The translations under genes were made by a program, and so were the position numbers. Below the pieces are notes generated by a model that ran no database searches, was not told the origin of the DNA, and saw only the letters and a program-made list of their open reading frames with translations. This document shows positions 51,607-60,848 of a stretch of 64,000 nt of DNA, one piece after another (within the stretch, counting starts at the first letter, position 1; each line of letters starts with the position of its first letter). The stretch comes from Paludibacteraceae bacterium (GTDB lineage: Bacteria; Bacteroidota; Bacteroidia; Bacteroidales; Paludibacteraceae): contig JAFTOD010000005.1 of assembly GCA_017451525.1 (NCBI GenBank), forward strand, positions 62,001-126,000, given 5' to 3'.

Positions 51607-52737
51607 ATGAGTGTAGAAATCAAAAAAATCACCAATCGAATAGACTTGCTCCGTTTTGTGAAATTCGGAAATGAATTTTACAGTAATTGCGAAAATTTTT
51701 GTCCATCTTTGATTTTGGACGAAATGGCTACTTTCAACACGAAAAAGAATCCTGCTTTTGATGTGTGTGAGCATGTACTCTATATGGCATATAAAGATGG
51801 TAAAGCGGTCGGACGAATAGCAGGAATCATCAACCACGAAGCCAATCGTAAATGGGGCGTAAAGCATGTACGATTTGGTTGGATGGATTTTATTGATGAT
51901 TTAGCTGTTAGCAAGGCATTGCTTGATGCTGTGGTGGAATGGGGAAAGAGCAAAGGAATGGATGGTTTGAACGGTCCTGTAGGTTTTACTGATTTTGATC
52001 ATCAAGGCTTGATTGTAGAAGGGTTTGATTATCTTGTTCCAATGGCTTCATTGTACAACTACCCCTATTATGTGCAACACATGGAAGCATATGGATTGCT
52101 AAAGGAGAATGATTGGATAGAGATGCAGATCTATCCACCCCAAGAGTTGCCCGAGCGTTTTGGTCGTATGGCTAAAATCGTACAAGAGCGTAGTCATGTA
52201 CGAGTAGATAAAGTGAAAAATTGTAAAGAATTGGTGCAGAAATATGGTACATCGTATATGGATGTAATTGATCAAGCCTACCAGAAACTCTATAACTTTC
52301 AGCCACTTACCGACAGACAAAAACGTCACTATTGCGACATGTATTTCCCATTGCTCAACTTTGATTTTGTCACGGTAGTAGTCAATGAAAAAGATGAGGT
52401 TGTGGGCGTTGGTGTCGGTATGCCTGACATCTCTAAAGCATTGCGTAAGTGCAAAGGCAAGTTATTCCCATTTGGTTGGTATCACATGCTCAAAGCCTTA
52501 CATTCAGATCACTACGACACCTTCGATTTTCTTATTATTGCAGTGCGTCCTGATTATCAAGATCGTGGTCTTAATGCTGTGATTATTGCTGATCAGCATC
52601 CGTATTTCGTGAAATATAATATCCATTGCATTGAGACAACGGCAATTATGGAAACCAATTTTAAGAATCTCAATCATTGGGAAGTATTCCCACATAAGTA
52701 CCATAAACGTCGCAGAGCGTATATCAAAGCCATTTGA
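51607..52737 (+). CDS. GNAT-fold family protein, large uncharacterised type
   Basis: 376 residues from ATG 51607 (SVEIKKITNRIDLLRFVKF). An upstream in-frame extension to 51451 is rejected because it crosses the promoter. The N-terminal half has GRIAGIINHEANRKWG and GMDGLNGPVGFTDFDHQGL; the C-terminal half has an acetyltransferase-like block (FLIIAVRPDYQDRGLNAVII, METNFKNLNHWE). The substrate is unknown. It overlaps the Fur gene by 4 bp. Confidence 0.7.
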   Translation: MSVEIKKITNRIDLLRFVKFGNEFYSNCENFCPSLILDEMATFNTKKNPAFDVCEHVLYMAYKDGKAVGRIAGIINHEANRKWGVKHVRFGWMDFIDDLAVSKALLDAVVEWGKSKGMDGLNGPVGFTDFDHQGLIVEGFDYLVPMASLYNYPYYVQHMEAYGLLKENDWIEMQIYPPQELPERFGRMAKIVQERSHVRVDKVKNCKELVQKYGTSYMDVIDQAYQKLYNFQPLTDRQKRHYCDMYFPLLNFDFVTVVVNEKDEVVGVGVGMPDISKALRKCKGKLFPFGWYHMLKALHSDHYDTFDFLIIAVRPDYQDRGLNAVIIADQHPYFVKYNIHCIETTAIMETNFKNLNHWEVFPHKYHKRRRAYIKAI

Positions 52738-53198
52738 TTGTGACTAGAAATAATGATATATTTCGCAAAGCGTATGATACAATGTGTGCATATTTGGATG
52801 CTCACCATTTGCATCATACTACTGAGCGTATGACCATATTACAAATCGCATGTGAATTACGAACCTTTTCGGTGGAAGAATTACGCAAAGCATTGGTAGA
52901 GATTAATATTAGTAGAGCGACTATATATAATAATCTCAATTTGTTAGAAAAAGCAGGTGTATTACGCCGTCTCGACAAAGAATTTGGTGTGCGAGCGGGA
53001 CAATACGAATTGATTTTACCCCATAGTTCAACCATCAAAATTGTTTGCCAACGCTGTGGACGCGTTAGCGAAATAAAAGATTCAACCATCATTCGCATGC
53101 TAGCAGATAAAAAGTTTAGCAATTTTGTTCCAGAATATTTCACATTATACGTACATGGACATTGCAAAGTATGCAGACGCCAAAAACGAAAACCTTAA
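52734..53198 (+). CDS. Fur family metalloregulator
   Basis: 154 residues from TTG 52734; GTG 52740 is an alternative. The winged helix is RMTILQIACE ... SRATIYNNLNLLEKAGVLRR, and two CxxC pairs (CQRCGR; CKVCRR) form the structural zinc site. One or both of the usual HHDH metal residues are unclear (the loop reads LILPHSSTIK), so Fur, Zur or PerR type cannot be told. It is coupled to the GNAT-like gene upstream. Confidence 0.85.
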   Translation: MIVTRNNDIFRKAYDTMCAYLDAHHLHHTTERMTILQIACELRTFSVEELRKALVEINISRATIYNNLNLLEKAGVLRRLDKEFGVRAGQYELILPHSSTIKIVCQRCGRVSEIKDSTIIRMLADKKFSNFVPEYFTLYVHGHCKVCRRQKRKP

Positions 53199-53210
53199 TT
53201 GTCAGATATT

Positions 53211-53879
53211 ATGTATTTTGTTTTATTTATTACGATTGCTCTTTTGAGTTGGGCTGTTAGTGGATTGCTCAACCACCGCTTCAAAAAGTATTCTCAAGTG
53301 TATCTACCCCTTACAGGTAAAGAAGTGGCAGAGAGAATGTTGCGCGATAATGGTATAACTGATGTAGTTGTAACTTGTACATCGGGACATCTAACCGATC
53401 ATTACGATCCTCGTAACAAGACCGTCAACCTCTCCGAAGGTGTTTACAGCTCCAATAGCGTTGCAGCCGCCGCAGTTGCAGCTCACGAATGTGGACACGC
53501 TATTCAACATGCTTATGCCTATAGTCCATTGGCTATACGTACTGCGTTAGTTCCTATAGTAACTTTTGCTTCTCGTTGGCTAACTTGGATATTACTCGGT
53601 GGTATCTTGCTTTTAGAGATTTTTCCACAGTTACTATTGGCTGGAGTTATTTTGTACGGATTTACCACCTTGTTTGCGTTCATTACATTGCCTGTAGAAA
53701 TCAATGCTAGCACACGTGCTGTTGCGTGGCTTGAACAAGCAGGTATTACGGATAGAGAAACTACGCCTATGGCATCTTCCGCTTTGAGAAGTGCAGCATA
53801 TACCTACGTTGTTGCTGCTCTTTCATCACTGGGAACATTGGTATATTACGTATTACTACTTGTTGGGCGGCGGGATTAA
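53211..53879 (+). CDS. Zinc membrane metallopeptidase (YugP/PF04298 family)
   Basis: 222 residues from ATG 53211. Membrane segments lie at about 2-18, 115-160 and 195-217. The zinc motif is AAHECGHAIQHAYAY (HExxH), followed by SPLAIRTALVPIV. The SEGVYSSNSVAAAAVAAHE block is typical. Physiological targets are not known. Last gene of the plus-strand operon before the tRNA. Confidence 0.88.
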   Translation: MYFVLFITIALLSWAVSGLLNHRFKKYSQVYLPLTGKEVAERMLRDNGITDVVVTCTSGHLTDHYDPRNKTVNLSEGVYSSNSVAAAAVAAHECGHAIQHAYAYSPLAIRTALVPIVTFASRWLTWILLGGILLLEIFPQLLLAGVILYGFTTLFAFITLPVEINASTRAVAWLEQAGITDRETTPMASSALRSAAYTYVVAALSSLGTLVYYVLLLVGRRD

Positions 53880-53908
53880 ACACAAATTCAAAGCAGTCAC
53901 TAGACTAA

Positions 53909-53982
53909 GGCTCCGTAGCTTAGCTGAATAGAGCGTCAGATTCCGGTTCTGAAGGTCCTGGGTTTGAATCCCAGCGGGGTCA
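53909..53982 (+). tRNA. tRNA-Arg (anticodon CCG)
   Basis: 74 nt without CCA. The acceptor stem GGCTCCG pairs with CGGGGTC (two wobbles). The anticodon arm TCAGA-TTCCGGT-TCTGA gives CCG, reading CGG. The T arm is CTGGG-TTTGAAT-CCCAG. The discriminator is A53982 and CCA is not encoded. A strong terminator follows. Confidence 0.93.
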
Positions 53983-53988
53983 CATTAT

Positions 53989-54024
53989 AGCAACCAGTTT
54001 CATCGGCTGATGAAACTGGTTGCT
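53989..54024 (+). terminator. Terminator behind tRNA-Arg
   Basis: 16-bp perfect stem (53989-54004 with 54009-54024) with loop GGCT. Stands between the tRNA and the convergent rluA-type gene. Confidence 0.85.
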
Positions 54025-54057
54025 TTGTAGTAATAATAGCTTATTGACACAATATAA

Positions 54058-54981
54058 TTAGTTCACATTTTTTACAATACGTGTAAATTCTTTAGGTATA
54101 GCAGATTCAAATCGTACTTTCTTTTCGGTCATGGGGTGGATAAACTCCAGCACCTGGGCATGTAGGCAGAGTCGATCGATGGGCGAAGATTCGTTGCCAT
54201 TTCCATACTTGCGATCCCCAACAACTGGATGTCCCATGCTGGCCATATGTACGCGAATTTGGTTGGTGCGCCCTGTTTCGAGGTTCAGTTCCACGAGAGA
54301 GATTTCTGATTCTTGACTCTCGACTCCCGACTCCAATTCTTGCAGCACTTTGTAGTTGGTGATAGCCAACTGTCCGCCGTTGTCCACTGGTGAGGAGGAC
54401 ACCATTGCAGTGTGTGGGTTCTCGGTGAGCCAAGAAGTGATTTTGCCTTCTTTTTGAGCGAGTTTACCCTCTACCAATGCCACGTATGTGCGTTTGGTAA
54501 CCAGTTGTCGCCAGTAGGTGCGCATATACTCTTGCAGTTCGAATGACTTGGCAAACACCAACAAACCGCTGGTCTCGCGGTCGAGGCGGTGTACTACATG
54601 CACGGTGTTGCGATAGGACTGCTTCTTGACATACTCTTTGAGAATAGAGAAGACGGTTGTCTCGCTACTCTTTTGATTGACGGGCACGGTGAGCAGACCG
54701 TTCTTCTTCTCCACCACGATGAGCGCGTCATCTTCGTAGATGATACGCAGTTTAGGATGGCGGAGTTCAACATTGCCACGTCCCGACTCGATAGTGATGA
54801 GGTCGCCTTTGTGCAAGGGTGTATCGTGTCGCGTTTGGATAGCGTTGTTGACCTTTACGCGGCGTTGTCCTAATAGTTGCTTTACGCTGGTGCGAGTCAT
54901 ACCGCCCATCTTGGTGAGCAGGAAAGGCAGGAGTTCTGCCACCTCTTCTACGCGGTAGGATGTATCTTGTTTACGTTTCAT
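54058..54981 (-). CDS. RluA-family 23S/tRNA pseudouridine synthase
   Basis: 307 residues. The N-terminal S4 RNA-binding domain (about 28-70) is followed by the catalytic HRLDRETSGLLVFAKS with D134 as the catalytic aspartate, then LETGRTNQIRVHMASMGHPVVGD. Which uridine it modifies (RluA, RluC or RluD type) cannot be decided from sequence alone. Promoter at 55076-55106. Confidence 0.9.
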   Translation of the reverse strand: MKRKQDTSYRVEEVAELLPFLLTKMGGMTRTSVKQLLGQRRVKVNNAIQTRHDTPLHKGDLITIESGRGNVELRHPKLRIIYEDDALIVVEKKNGLLTVPVNQKSSETTVFSILKEYVKKQSYRNTVHVVHRLDRETSGLLVFAKSFELQEYMRTYWRQLVTKRTYVALVEGKLAQKEGKITSWLTENPHTAMVSSSPVDNGGQLAITNYKVLQELESGVESQESEISLVELNLETGRTNQIRVHMASMGHPVVGDRKYGNGNESSPIDRLCLHAQVLEFIHPMTEKKVRFESAIPKEFTRIVKNVN

Positions 54982-55075
54982 TCGTTTTTTTTACGTGTAG
55001 TAAGTTTCACGATTCTTCAGTAACTATTATGCTCTACTATTCATTTTAAATCTACTGATTGGCAAAAACATGGCG

Positions 55076-55106
55076 CAAAGGTAGTATTTTTTTTTGAGAT
55101 ATGCAA
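55076..55106 (-). promoter_or_regulatory. Promoter of the RluA-family gene
   Basis: Minus strand TTG (55106-55104), 20-nt spacer, TACCTTTG (55083-55076), leaving a leader of about 90 nt. Confidence 0.7.
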
Positions 55107-55195
55107 TAACTTATACATAAGAAAATGAAAATTCTCTGCCATCAGTTATAAATTGAATACGGTGTTTTGCTGAATTTCAAAGTTTACGTGTGCAT

Positions 55196-55290
55196 CAAGT
55201 TCTCTGCAGGCTACGTGACCACTTCGCGAGCACTGTAGCACATCTATTGCCTATTTGTGCCCTATCTGTGGGCGAAATTTGCTTGGCTGT
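55196..55290. repeat. Dispersed 95-bp repeat downstream of MBOAT/SGNH cassette 2
   Basis: Second full copy of the repeat at 16515-16610, in the same orientation relative to the cassette. The rest of the 54982-55393 gap holds the promoter above and otherwise nothing I can name. Confidence 0.75.
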
Positions 55291-55393
55291 TCCGATATCA
55301 CTCCGTTACTGCGCTGATATTAACGGGTATTGTTCGTCAAAAGGTTATTTTTTTAGAAATCCAATTGAATCTATATCATGGGCGAGATCAATC

Positions 55394-56380
55394 TTATTCC
55401 TGAATATTGTATTGACCATAAATATCTTCAATTATTCTCCATGCCACACTTGAGTTAAAATGCTCAATATCATTGTAATAATATTTTTCAGAAGCAATTG
55501 GATGATCTCCAGAATAGTTAAATAAATTTTGTTCGCCAAATATATTTGTTAGTATCAAAAAATCATTATCACTAATTTTCCATCTAAAGTAGTTAGGGCA
55601 AATGATAATTTTGTAGTTAGTATTATGCTTTTTCAACACTTGATATATCTCGCTTAACATCACTTCCATATCATTATTTATTAAATTTGGAAGCATTTGT
55701 TCTGGCGTCCTAATCTCCCAATCAGTGCGGTTGATTAACATATTTGATTTTGGGCACACCGTAATTGTATCATTACATAAATGTGAATCATTAGTGATGG
55801 TATCAAATGTTAGAACTTTATTTTTTTGTTTTGCGTTTTGGATATACGTATGTAACTTAGATGGTTTACTAATGAATGCTTTGAAATAATCTATCTGATA
55901 TCCCAAAACTGTCTGGTTAGATAATTTGTAATAATGATTAGTTAATGGTGCCTCTCCATTTGAAATATTAAAAGTATATTGTTCTCCACAATCAAATAGA
56001 AGTAGCACATTATTAATATCTACATTGGCATTATCTAAATACATTATTTTTTGATAAATTCCCTGTATATTTTCTCTCCATGAAGTAAAAATATAAGGGT
56101 TATTATCAACTTCGAGATACTTTTTCCATTGATACGAATTAAAAGCTCCCGTTCTTGAACTACCTATAATAAAAGAATCATAACTTCTACGTTGCAAATT
56201 ATCCTCAAAGAGTTTAATTGATAGATACTCACGATTTGTTTTTGACAATGGTTTTTCTATAAAGTAAGAAATGGAATAAGGGAACACAATTCTATAGGGG
56301 TCCAATGCTACATATAACCCGATTAATAAACATATTGGAATTCCAATCCAAACTAGTATTTGTAAGATAAAACGTTTCAT
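55394..56380 (-). CDS. SGNH-like extracytoplasmic protein, partner of MBOAT (cassette 2)
   Basis: 328 residues. One membrane anchor (about 6-27), then a domain with SFIIGSSRTGAF in the nucleophile position and a late YNDIEHFNSSVAWRII holding a possible Asp/His pair. It belongs in the same functional slot as 16658-17662 but shares little sequence with it; the GSSR pattern resembles DltD-like proteins more than AlgJ. The start overlaps the MBOAT stop by one base. The acceptor glycan is unknown. Confidence 0.65.
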   Translation of the reverse strand: MKRFILQILVWIGIPICLLIGLYVALDPYRIVFPYSISYFIEKPLSKTNREYLSIKLFEDNLQRRSYDSFIIGSSRTGAFNSYQWKKYLEVDNNPYIFTSWRENIQGIYQKIMYLDNANVDINNVLLLFDCGEQYTFNISNGEAPLTNHYYKLSNQTVLGYQIDYFKAFISKPSKLHTYIQNAKQKNKVLTFDTITNDSHLCNDTITVCPKSNMLINRTDWEIRTPEQMLPNLINNDMEVMLSEIYQVLKKHNTNYKIIICPNYFRWKISDNDFLILTNIFGEQNLFNYSGDHPIASEKYYYNDIEHFNSSVAWRIIEDIYGQYNIQE

Positions 56381-57924
56381 TAAAATTGAAAATAAATAAA
56401 CGAATGTTGATGGGTACTAAATTCTAACATACTGATGATAAGTAGATAATATATCAGAATCCTTATCCATTTATATTTGAATATTCCCTTACCTTTAAGA
56501 ACAAGTCCATGTTCTTGAAGTCGATTACCCCACTCTATTCCAAGCATTATTATGATAAAACAAATACATCTTAATAACAATTTCTTTTTAATTGGTAACA
56601 TTAACAAACCATGCATATCACAAATTCCAGATAAATATAATCCTATATCAGATATATTCTCTGATCTAAAGATTATCCATCCAAATACCGCTAATACGAA
56701 TGTTAAAAGCATTTGTCCTGCTTCTTTGAGAGATGGCAGGAGTTTTGTTTTGATTGTGCCATCAGGCAAAGTAACTATTGCAACCGTATCACGATAGCGG
56801 CGGTTCTTGTTCAGCAAGAGCAAAGGCACAAATAGCAATGCGTGGTATGCTCCCCACAAAACAAATGTCCAGTTTGCTCCGTGCCAAAAACCACTCAAGA
56901 GGAAGATTACAAAAGTGTTGCGAACGGCAATCCATTTGGTATATCTCGCTTCAAGCGCCTTATCGCCTTTTAGTCTTATTGTCTCAGGGATATTAGGTCT
57001 GCTACCGCCTAACGGAATATACACATAATCGCGGAACCATGTAGTGAGTGAGATGTGCCATCTGCGCCAGAACTCTGCTATATCACGAGAGAAGTAGGGC
57101 ACATTGAAGTTACGCATCAGTTTAATGCCAAACAACTTTGCCGTACCTATCGCTATATCTGAATAACCAGAGAAGTCACCGTAGATTTGGAAAGTAAAGA
57201 GTATGGCAGCCAACAGCAATGTACTACCCGATTGGTTGCTAATGTCTGCAAACACGGTATCTACGTATGTGGCACAGTTGTCTGCTACAACAATCTTCTT
57301 GAATAATCCCCACAAGATTTGTCGCATACCATCCACAGCGGTGGCATAGTCAAAGCTGCGTTTCTTTTGGAATTGTGGTAAGAGGTTGGTCGCTCGCTCA
57401 ATAGGACCAGCGACTAACTGCGGGAAGAAACTCAGGAAGGCAGTAAAAGCCACAATATCGTGAGTGGGTTGTATCTGTTTGCGATAGACATCGATGGAGT
57501 ATGAGAGGGCTTGGAAAGTATAGAAACTAATACCTACTGGCAGAATCAAATGTAGCAGCAAGAAGTCTGACTCAATGCCGAACAAGCGAGCAAACTGTGT
57601 GGCGAAGAAGTCGTAGTATTTATATATGCCTAAGATGCCGAGATTGACGATGATATTGGCTATCATAACGGCTTTCTTTCCTCGTTGTGTTGGGGCATAT
57701 TCGATTCCGATGCCGCTTAGGAAGGAGAGGAGTGTGGTGATAGCAATTAGAATAAGGAATCGCCAGTCCCACCAGCCGTAGAAGATATAGCTGGCGACTA
57801 CGACGAAGAGGTTCTGCCACAGTAGTTGGCGTTTGCACTTGCGCATGGCGTAGTCAAACACGAACCAATAGAGCAGGAAGACTATTGGGAGAAAGATTGC
57901 GAACTCAAATGAGTTGAATAGCAT
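56380..57924 (-). CDS. MBOAT family O-acyltransferase, AlgI-like (cassette 2)
   Basis: 514 residues from ATG 57924. Near-identical to 17669-19201 over the first 410 residues, including the catalytic SGFWHGANWTFVLWG, then unrelated in sequence (though still hydrophobic) over the last 100 except the shared end FIYFQF. The divergent tail goes with a divergent SGNH partner, suggesting tail and partner are matched. It is preceded by leader RNA copy 3. Confidence 0.9.
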   Translation of the reverse strand: MLFNSFEFAIFLPIVFLLYWFVFDYAMRKCKRQLLWQNLFVVVASYIFYGWWDWRFLILIAITTLLSFLSGIGIEYAPTQRGKKAVMIANIIVNLGILGIYKYYDFFATQFARLFGIESDFLLLHLILPVGISFYTFQALSYSIDVYRKQIQPTHDIVAFTAFLSFFPQLVAGPIERATNLLPQFQKKRSFDYATAVDGMRQILWGLFKKIVVADNCATYVDTVFADISNQSGSTLLLAAILFTFQIYGDFSGYSDIAIGTAKLFGIKLMRNFNVPYFSRDIAEFWRRWHISLTTWFRDYVYIPLGGSRPNIPETIRLKGDKALEARYTKWIAVRNTFVIFLLSGFWHGANWTFVLWGAYHALLFVPLLLLNKNRRYRDTVAIVTLPDGTIKTKLLPSLKEAGQMLLTFVLAVFGWIIFRSENISDIGLYLSGICDMHGLLMLPIKKKLLLRCICFIIIMLGIEWGNRLQEHGLVLKGKGIFKYKWIRILIYYLLIISMLEFSTHQHSFIYFQF

Positions 57925-57966
57925 GTTGTTTTTCTGCGGTTGGTTCCGAACCTGTCTATAAACCAC

Positions 57967-58283
57967 AAAAAAAAGCGTGGAACCTTACCTTTGCTTATTC
58001 TCTCTCTTGAGGTTCCGGAATGACCCTACTAACAAGAATATGCAAGCAACGCCCACGCCGAATATGAAATGCCACCAAACAGAGCAGTCCACACGTGGAC
58101 GCTCTGCGGCGGGATATACATATCCCAACGGGCGTTTACTGCTTTCTTGTCTTGGGTTAGTGAAATTTTCCGGATTTCAAGAGACCAAAACAAGCGCCGA
58201 AGATACCCCACTGCTTAACATTGTGGGGGCTCCATAGTAAACGCTTTTTATAATATGTCTGCAAAACCGATTACTCGGCTTTG
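57967..58283 (-). ncRNA. Structured leader/small RNA, copy 3
   Basis: Same length and layout as copy 1 (317 nt), from the promoter at 58289-58319 to the terminator-like hairpin (58010-58016 with 57979-57985, then ACGC and eight T on the minus strand). Differences from copy 1 fall mainly in loops, including most of the 24-nt terminator loop, while the arms GGAACCT/AGGTTCC, GCGTTTACT/AGTAAACGC and GGGATAT/ATATCCC are unchanged. The alternative pairing partner (57942-57947) is also kept. Confidence 0.55.
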
Positions 58284-58288
58284 CGGTG

Positions 58289-58319
58289 CAAAGGTAGTGA
58301 ATTATTTTGGATTGAGCAA
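58289..58319 (-). promoter_or_regulatory. Promoter of leader RNA copy 3
   Basis: Minus strand TTG (58319-58317), 20-nt spacer, TACCTTTG (58296-58289). Between here and 58498 I see no gene. Confidence 0.7.
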
Positions 58320-58498
58320 GAAAAATTGCTTTTTGGAGTCTTTTTTATGGTGTAATGTGTATAGTGTAAGGTGTAGAGGCAAGCGCGAAGATGCAGTTTA
58401 GAGGTTAGAGGCGGGGAATACTCGGCGGGAGTGCCCAAGAGTATGATTAGTGATAGGATGTGGATGGGCTCTGTGCCTAGAAGATTCGCTTTAAAGAA

Positions 58499-59248
58499 TC
58501 ACACATTTTGCGATAACTTACGTAGTTTAATCCATGCGATGCCTGCACTACCATTTACCAATAGGAAGACAAGGAACAAGACCATAGAAAATATATTACC
58601 AATCAAAATATACAATACTATTCCTGCTAATGCATATACTGCCCACCATAACCAAGCATCAATCTTCTGGTAGATGAGGATAAAGTTGGCTAATGTGGAA
58701 GAAGCAATCATAAGTCCTCCCATTAGTTTGATGAGTATATTTTCGTTCCATGCATCCTGCTGAATCACCAATGTGGCGAGTATATAATCAGCAATGAGAA
58801 TAGCAAGCAATATAATCAATGACAAATATAGTTGTTTGCGAGGCAACCACTCTGGTACAAATGGTTGGTCGGTATGTTGAGGACATAGTGTAAGGCGTCG
58901 CCAACGAATCAATGATAGTACCATAAATGGGATGAATACTACCAGTTGCAGAAATACAAGGTCAAGATTACCTTGTAAATAGAATTGAGTTGCCAATAGC
59001 AATGCCATTGCAATGCCACCTACAAAACCTATATAATTTTGAGGATTGCGAATAGTGAGTACATATCCTACACCTATCACACTGGCAGGAATACCCACAA
59101 TGAAAGCAGGACTTTGCCATTGAAGCAACGTACCTTGCAGCGAAGGGACCAACCACTCCACTATATATAATATAAGGAATAGCGCAGAGAAGATACCGAG
59201 CGACAGTAACATCTGCTTTCCAAAATCTTGCCAAAGGGTCTTTTTCAT
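58499..59248 (-). CDS. PnuC-like membrane transporter
   Basis: 249 residues with about seven hydrophobic helices. The repeat-like blocks NPQNYIGFVGGIAMALLLAT and DAWLWWAVYALAGIVLYILIG resemble the PnuC pattern, in which such proteins take up nicotinamide riboside or related vitamins by facilitated diffusion. PnuC is usually 200-250 residues. The similarity is judged by eye. It lies behind the terminator of the ribosomal operon and seems to stand alone. Confidence 0.55.
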   Translation of the reverse strand: MKKTLWQDFGKQMLLSLGIFSALFLILYIVEWLVPSLQGTLLQWQSPAFIVGIPASVIGVGYVLTIRNPQNYIGFVGGIAMALLLATQFYLQGNLDLVFLQLVVFIPFMVLSLIRWRRLTLCPQHTDQPFVPEWLPRKQLYLSLIILLAILIADYILATLVIQQDAWNENILIKLMGGLMIASSTLANFILIYQKIDAWLWWAVYALAGIVLYILIGNIFSMVLFLVFLLVNGSAGIAWIKLRKLSQNV

Positions 59249-59318
59249 GGTATAAATGCGACTGCGTCGCGGTGTGTGGTGTTAAGTGTATAGCGAAGGT
59301 TAAATTGTAATAGACAAA

Positions 59319-59342
59319 AAAGGCGAGCCGAAGCTCGCCTTT
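59319..59342 (-). terminator. Terminator of the ribosomal protein operon
   Basis: 10-bp perfect stem (59319-59328 with 59333-59342) closing a TTCG tetraloop on the minus strand and followed by a T-run, 13 bp after the rpmE2 stop. Confidence 0.88.
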
Positions 59343-59355
59343 CGCTGTTGTATGA

Positions 59356-59607
59356 TTACTTGCGGCGGTTGCCGTAGCGAGACATAAACTTATCAACGCG
59401 ACCTGCAGTATCCACAAGTTTAGACTTACCAGTATAGAATGGGTGACTGGTGTTAGAGATCTCCAACTTGATGAGTGGATAAGTGGTGCCATCGATCTCG
59501 ATGGTGTCCTTCGTGTTAGCTGTAGAGCGACTGAAGAACTGTGTTCCATCGGACATATCTTTGAAAACTACAACGCGGTAGTTCTCTGGATGAATTCCTT
59601 TTTTCAT
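59356..59607 (-). CDS. rpmE2: Ribosomal protein L31 type B
   Basis: 83 residues. [20 protein letters not shown] and the C-terminal [21 protein letters not shown] are canonical. It has no cysteines, so it is the zinc-independent type B. Last gene of rpsF-rpsR-rplI-rpmE2. Confidence 0.95.
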   Translation of the reverse strand: MKKGIHPENYRVVVFKDMSDGTQFFSRSTANTKDTIEIDGTTYPLIKLEISNTSHPFYTGKSKLVDTAGRVDKFMSRYGNRRK

Positions 59608-59631
59608 ACTTTTGTTTCCTTTCTTTAGCGC

Positions 59632-60078
59632 TTATTCAGCAGCAACAACGTTCAACTTAATTTCAGCTTTTACCTCGCGGTGAAGTTTAGCGGTAGCGGT
59701 AGCTTCGCCCAAAACCTTCACTGCCTCGTCGATGGTAATCACTTTCTTGTCAATCTCAATACCTTGAGCAGCCAATGCCTCAGCTACTTGAGCAGTAGTT
59801 ACAGTACCGAAGATCTTGCCGTCCTCGTTAGCTTTCACAGCCACGGTGATAACGGTATTAGCCAATTTCTCAGCCAATGCTTGTGCGTCAGCAAGGAGTT
59901 TAGCGATCTTGTGTGCTTGTTGTTTGAGGTTCTCTGCCAATTGCTTGCGGTTGCTATTGTTTGCAATCACAGCCAAACGGTTAGGGATGAGGTAGTTACG
60001 ACCGTAACCATCTTTTACCTTAACGATATCGTTCTTGTAGCCCAAGTTTGCTACGTCTTGAATCAAAATTACTTCCAT
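59632..60078 (-). CDS. rplI: Ribosomal protein L9
   Basis: 148 residues. MEVILIQDVANLGYKNDIVK and GYGRNYLIPNRLA mark the N-terminal domain, a connecting helix follows, then the C-terminal domain with GKIFGTVTTAQVAEAL. Normal length. Confidence 0.97.
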   Translation of the reverse strand: MEVILIQDVANLGYKNDIVKVKDGYGRNYLIPNRLAVIANNSNRKQLAENLKQQAHKIAKLLADAQALAEKLANTVITVAVKANEDGKIFGTVTTAQVAEALAAQGIEIDKKVITIDEAVKVLGEATATAKLHREVKAEIKLNVVAAE

Positions 60079-60105
60079 GATGTTTCCTTTCTCATTAAAT
60101 GGTTA

Positions 60106-60372
60106 TTATTTCATCATATCGGTTACATATGGGAGCAAAGCCAAGTGACGTGCTTTCTTCACGGCTTGAGCCACCTTGCGTTGATACTTCAAGCTTGTAC
60201 CAGTGATACGGCGAGGGAGAATCTTACCTTGCTCGTTGAGGAACTTCTTGAGGAACTCTGGGTCCTTGTAGTCGATGTACTTGATGCCAGACTTTTTGAA
60301 ACGGCAGTACTTTTTCTTCTTTGCCTCATTTGTTTTTGGGGTCAAATAGCGGATTTCGTCATTCTGTGCCAT
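60106..60372 (-). CDS. rpsR: Ribosomal protein S18
   Basis: 88 residues. [19 protein letters not shown] and [20 protein letters not shown] are canonical. It starts 2 bp after rpsF. Confidence 0.97.
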   Translation of the reverse strand: MAQNDEIRYLTPKTNEAKKKKYCRFKKSGIKYIDYKDPEFLKKFLNEQGKILPRRITGTSLKYQRKVAQAVKKARHLALLPYVTDMMK

Positions 60373-60374
60373 GA

Positions 60375-60731
60375 TTATGCCTCCTCTTGTTCTTGTGGTT
60401 TAACATTTGCGTTACGACGCTTTTGTGCGTACTCGTAAGCGTACTTGTCAAGACGTGTAGTGAGGAAACGCAACACGCGCTCGTCACGACGGAATGCTGT
60501 CTCGAGTTTTGCAATTACCTCAGGTTCTACATCAAATTGCAGCAAGGCGTAGAATCCCGTTGTTTTGCCTTGGATAGGGTAAGCCAATTTCTTCAAACCC
60601 CACTCCTCACGGTTAAGAACGGTACCGCCGTTCTCCTTGAGAAGGTTCTCGAATTTGTCAACCGCTTCCTTCATCTGTGGTTCAGACAAAACGGGAGTCA
60701 ACACGAAAGCGGCTTCGTAATGATTTAACAT
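60375..60731 (-). CDS. rpsF: Ribosomal protein S6
   Basis: 118 residues. [20 protein letters not shown] and [20 protein letters not shown] are the S6 signature; the tail is charged. First gene of the operon behind the promoter at 60801-60831. Confidence 0.97.
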   Translation of the reverse strand: MLNHYEAAFVLTPVLSEPQMKEAVDKFENLLKENGGTVLNREEWGLKKLAYPIQGKTTGFYALLQFDVEPEVIAKLETAFRRDERVLRFLTTRLDKYAYEYAQKRRNANVKPQEQEEA

Positions 60732-60800
60732 ACAGTTAGTTAATTTAAATTAGTTAATAATTATTGTTTGTTTCTTCCTCGCAACGCGCGAAAAAGCGTG

Positions 60801-60831
60801 CAAAGATACTGCTTTTTTTTGAATTGACCAA
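60801..60831 (-). promoter_or_regulatory. Promoter of the rpsF operon
   Basis: Minus strand TTG (60831-60829), 20-nt spacer, TATCTTTG (60808-60801), about 70 bp before rpsF. The upstream GHL10 gene ends only 18 bp away. Confidence 0.72.
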
Positions 60832-60848
60832 ATATTTTGGCATTTTTC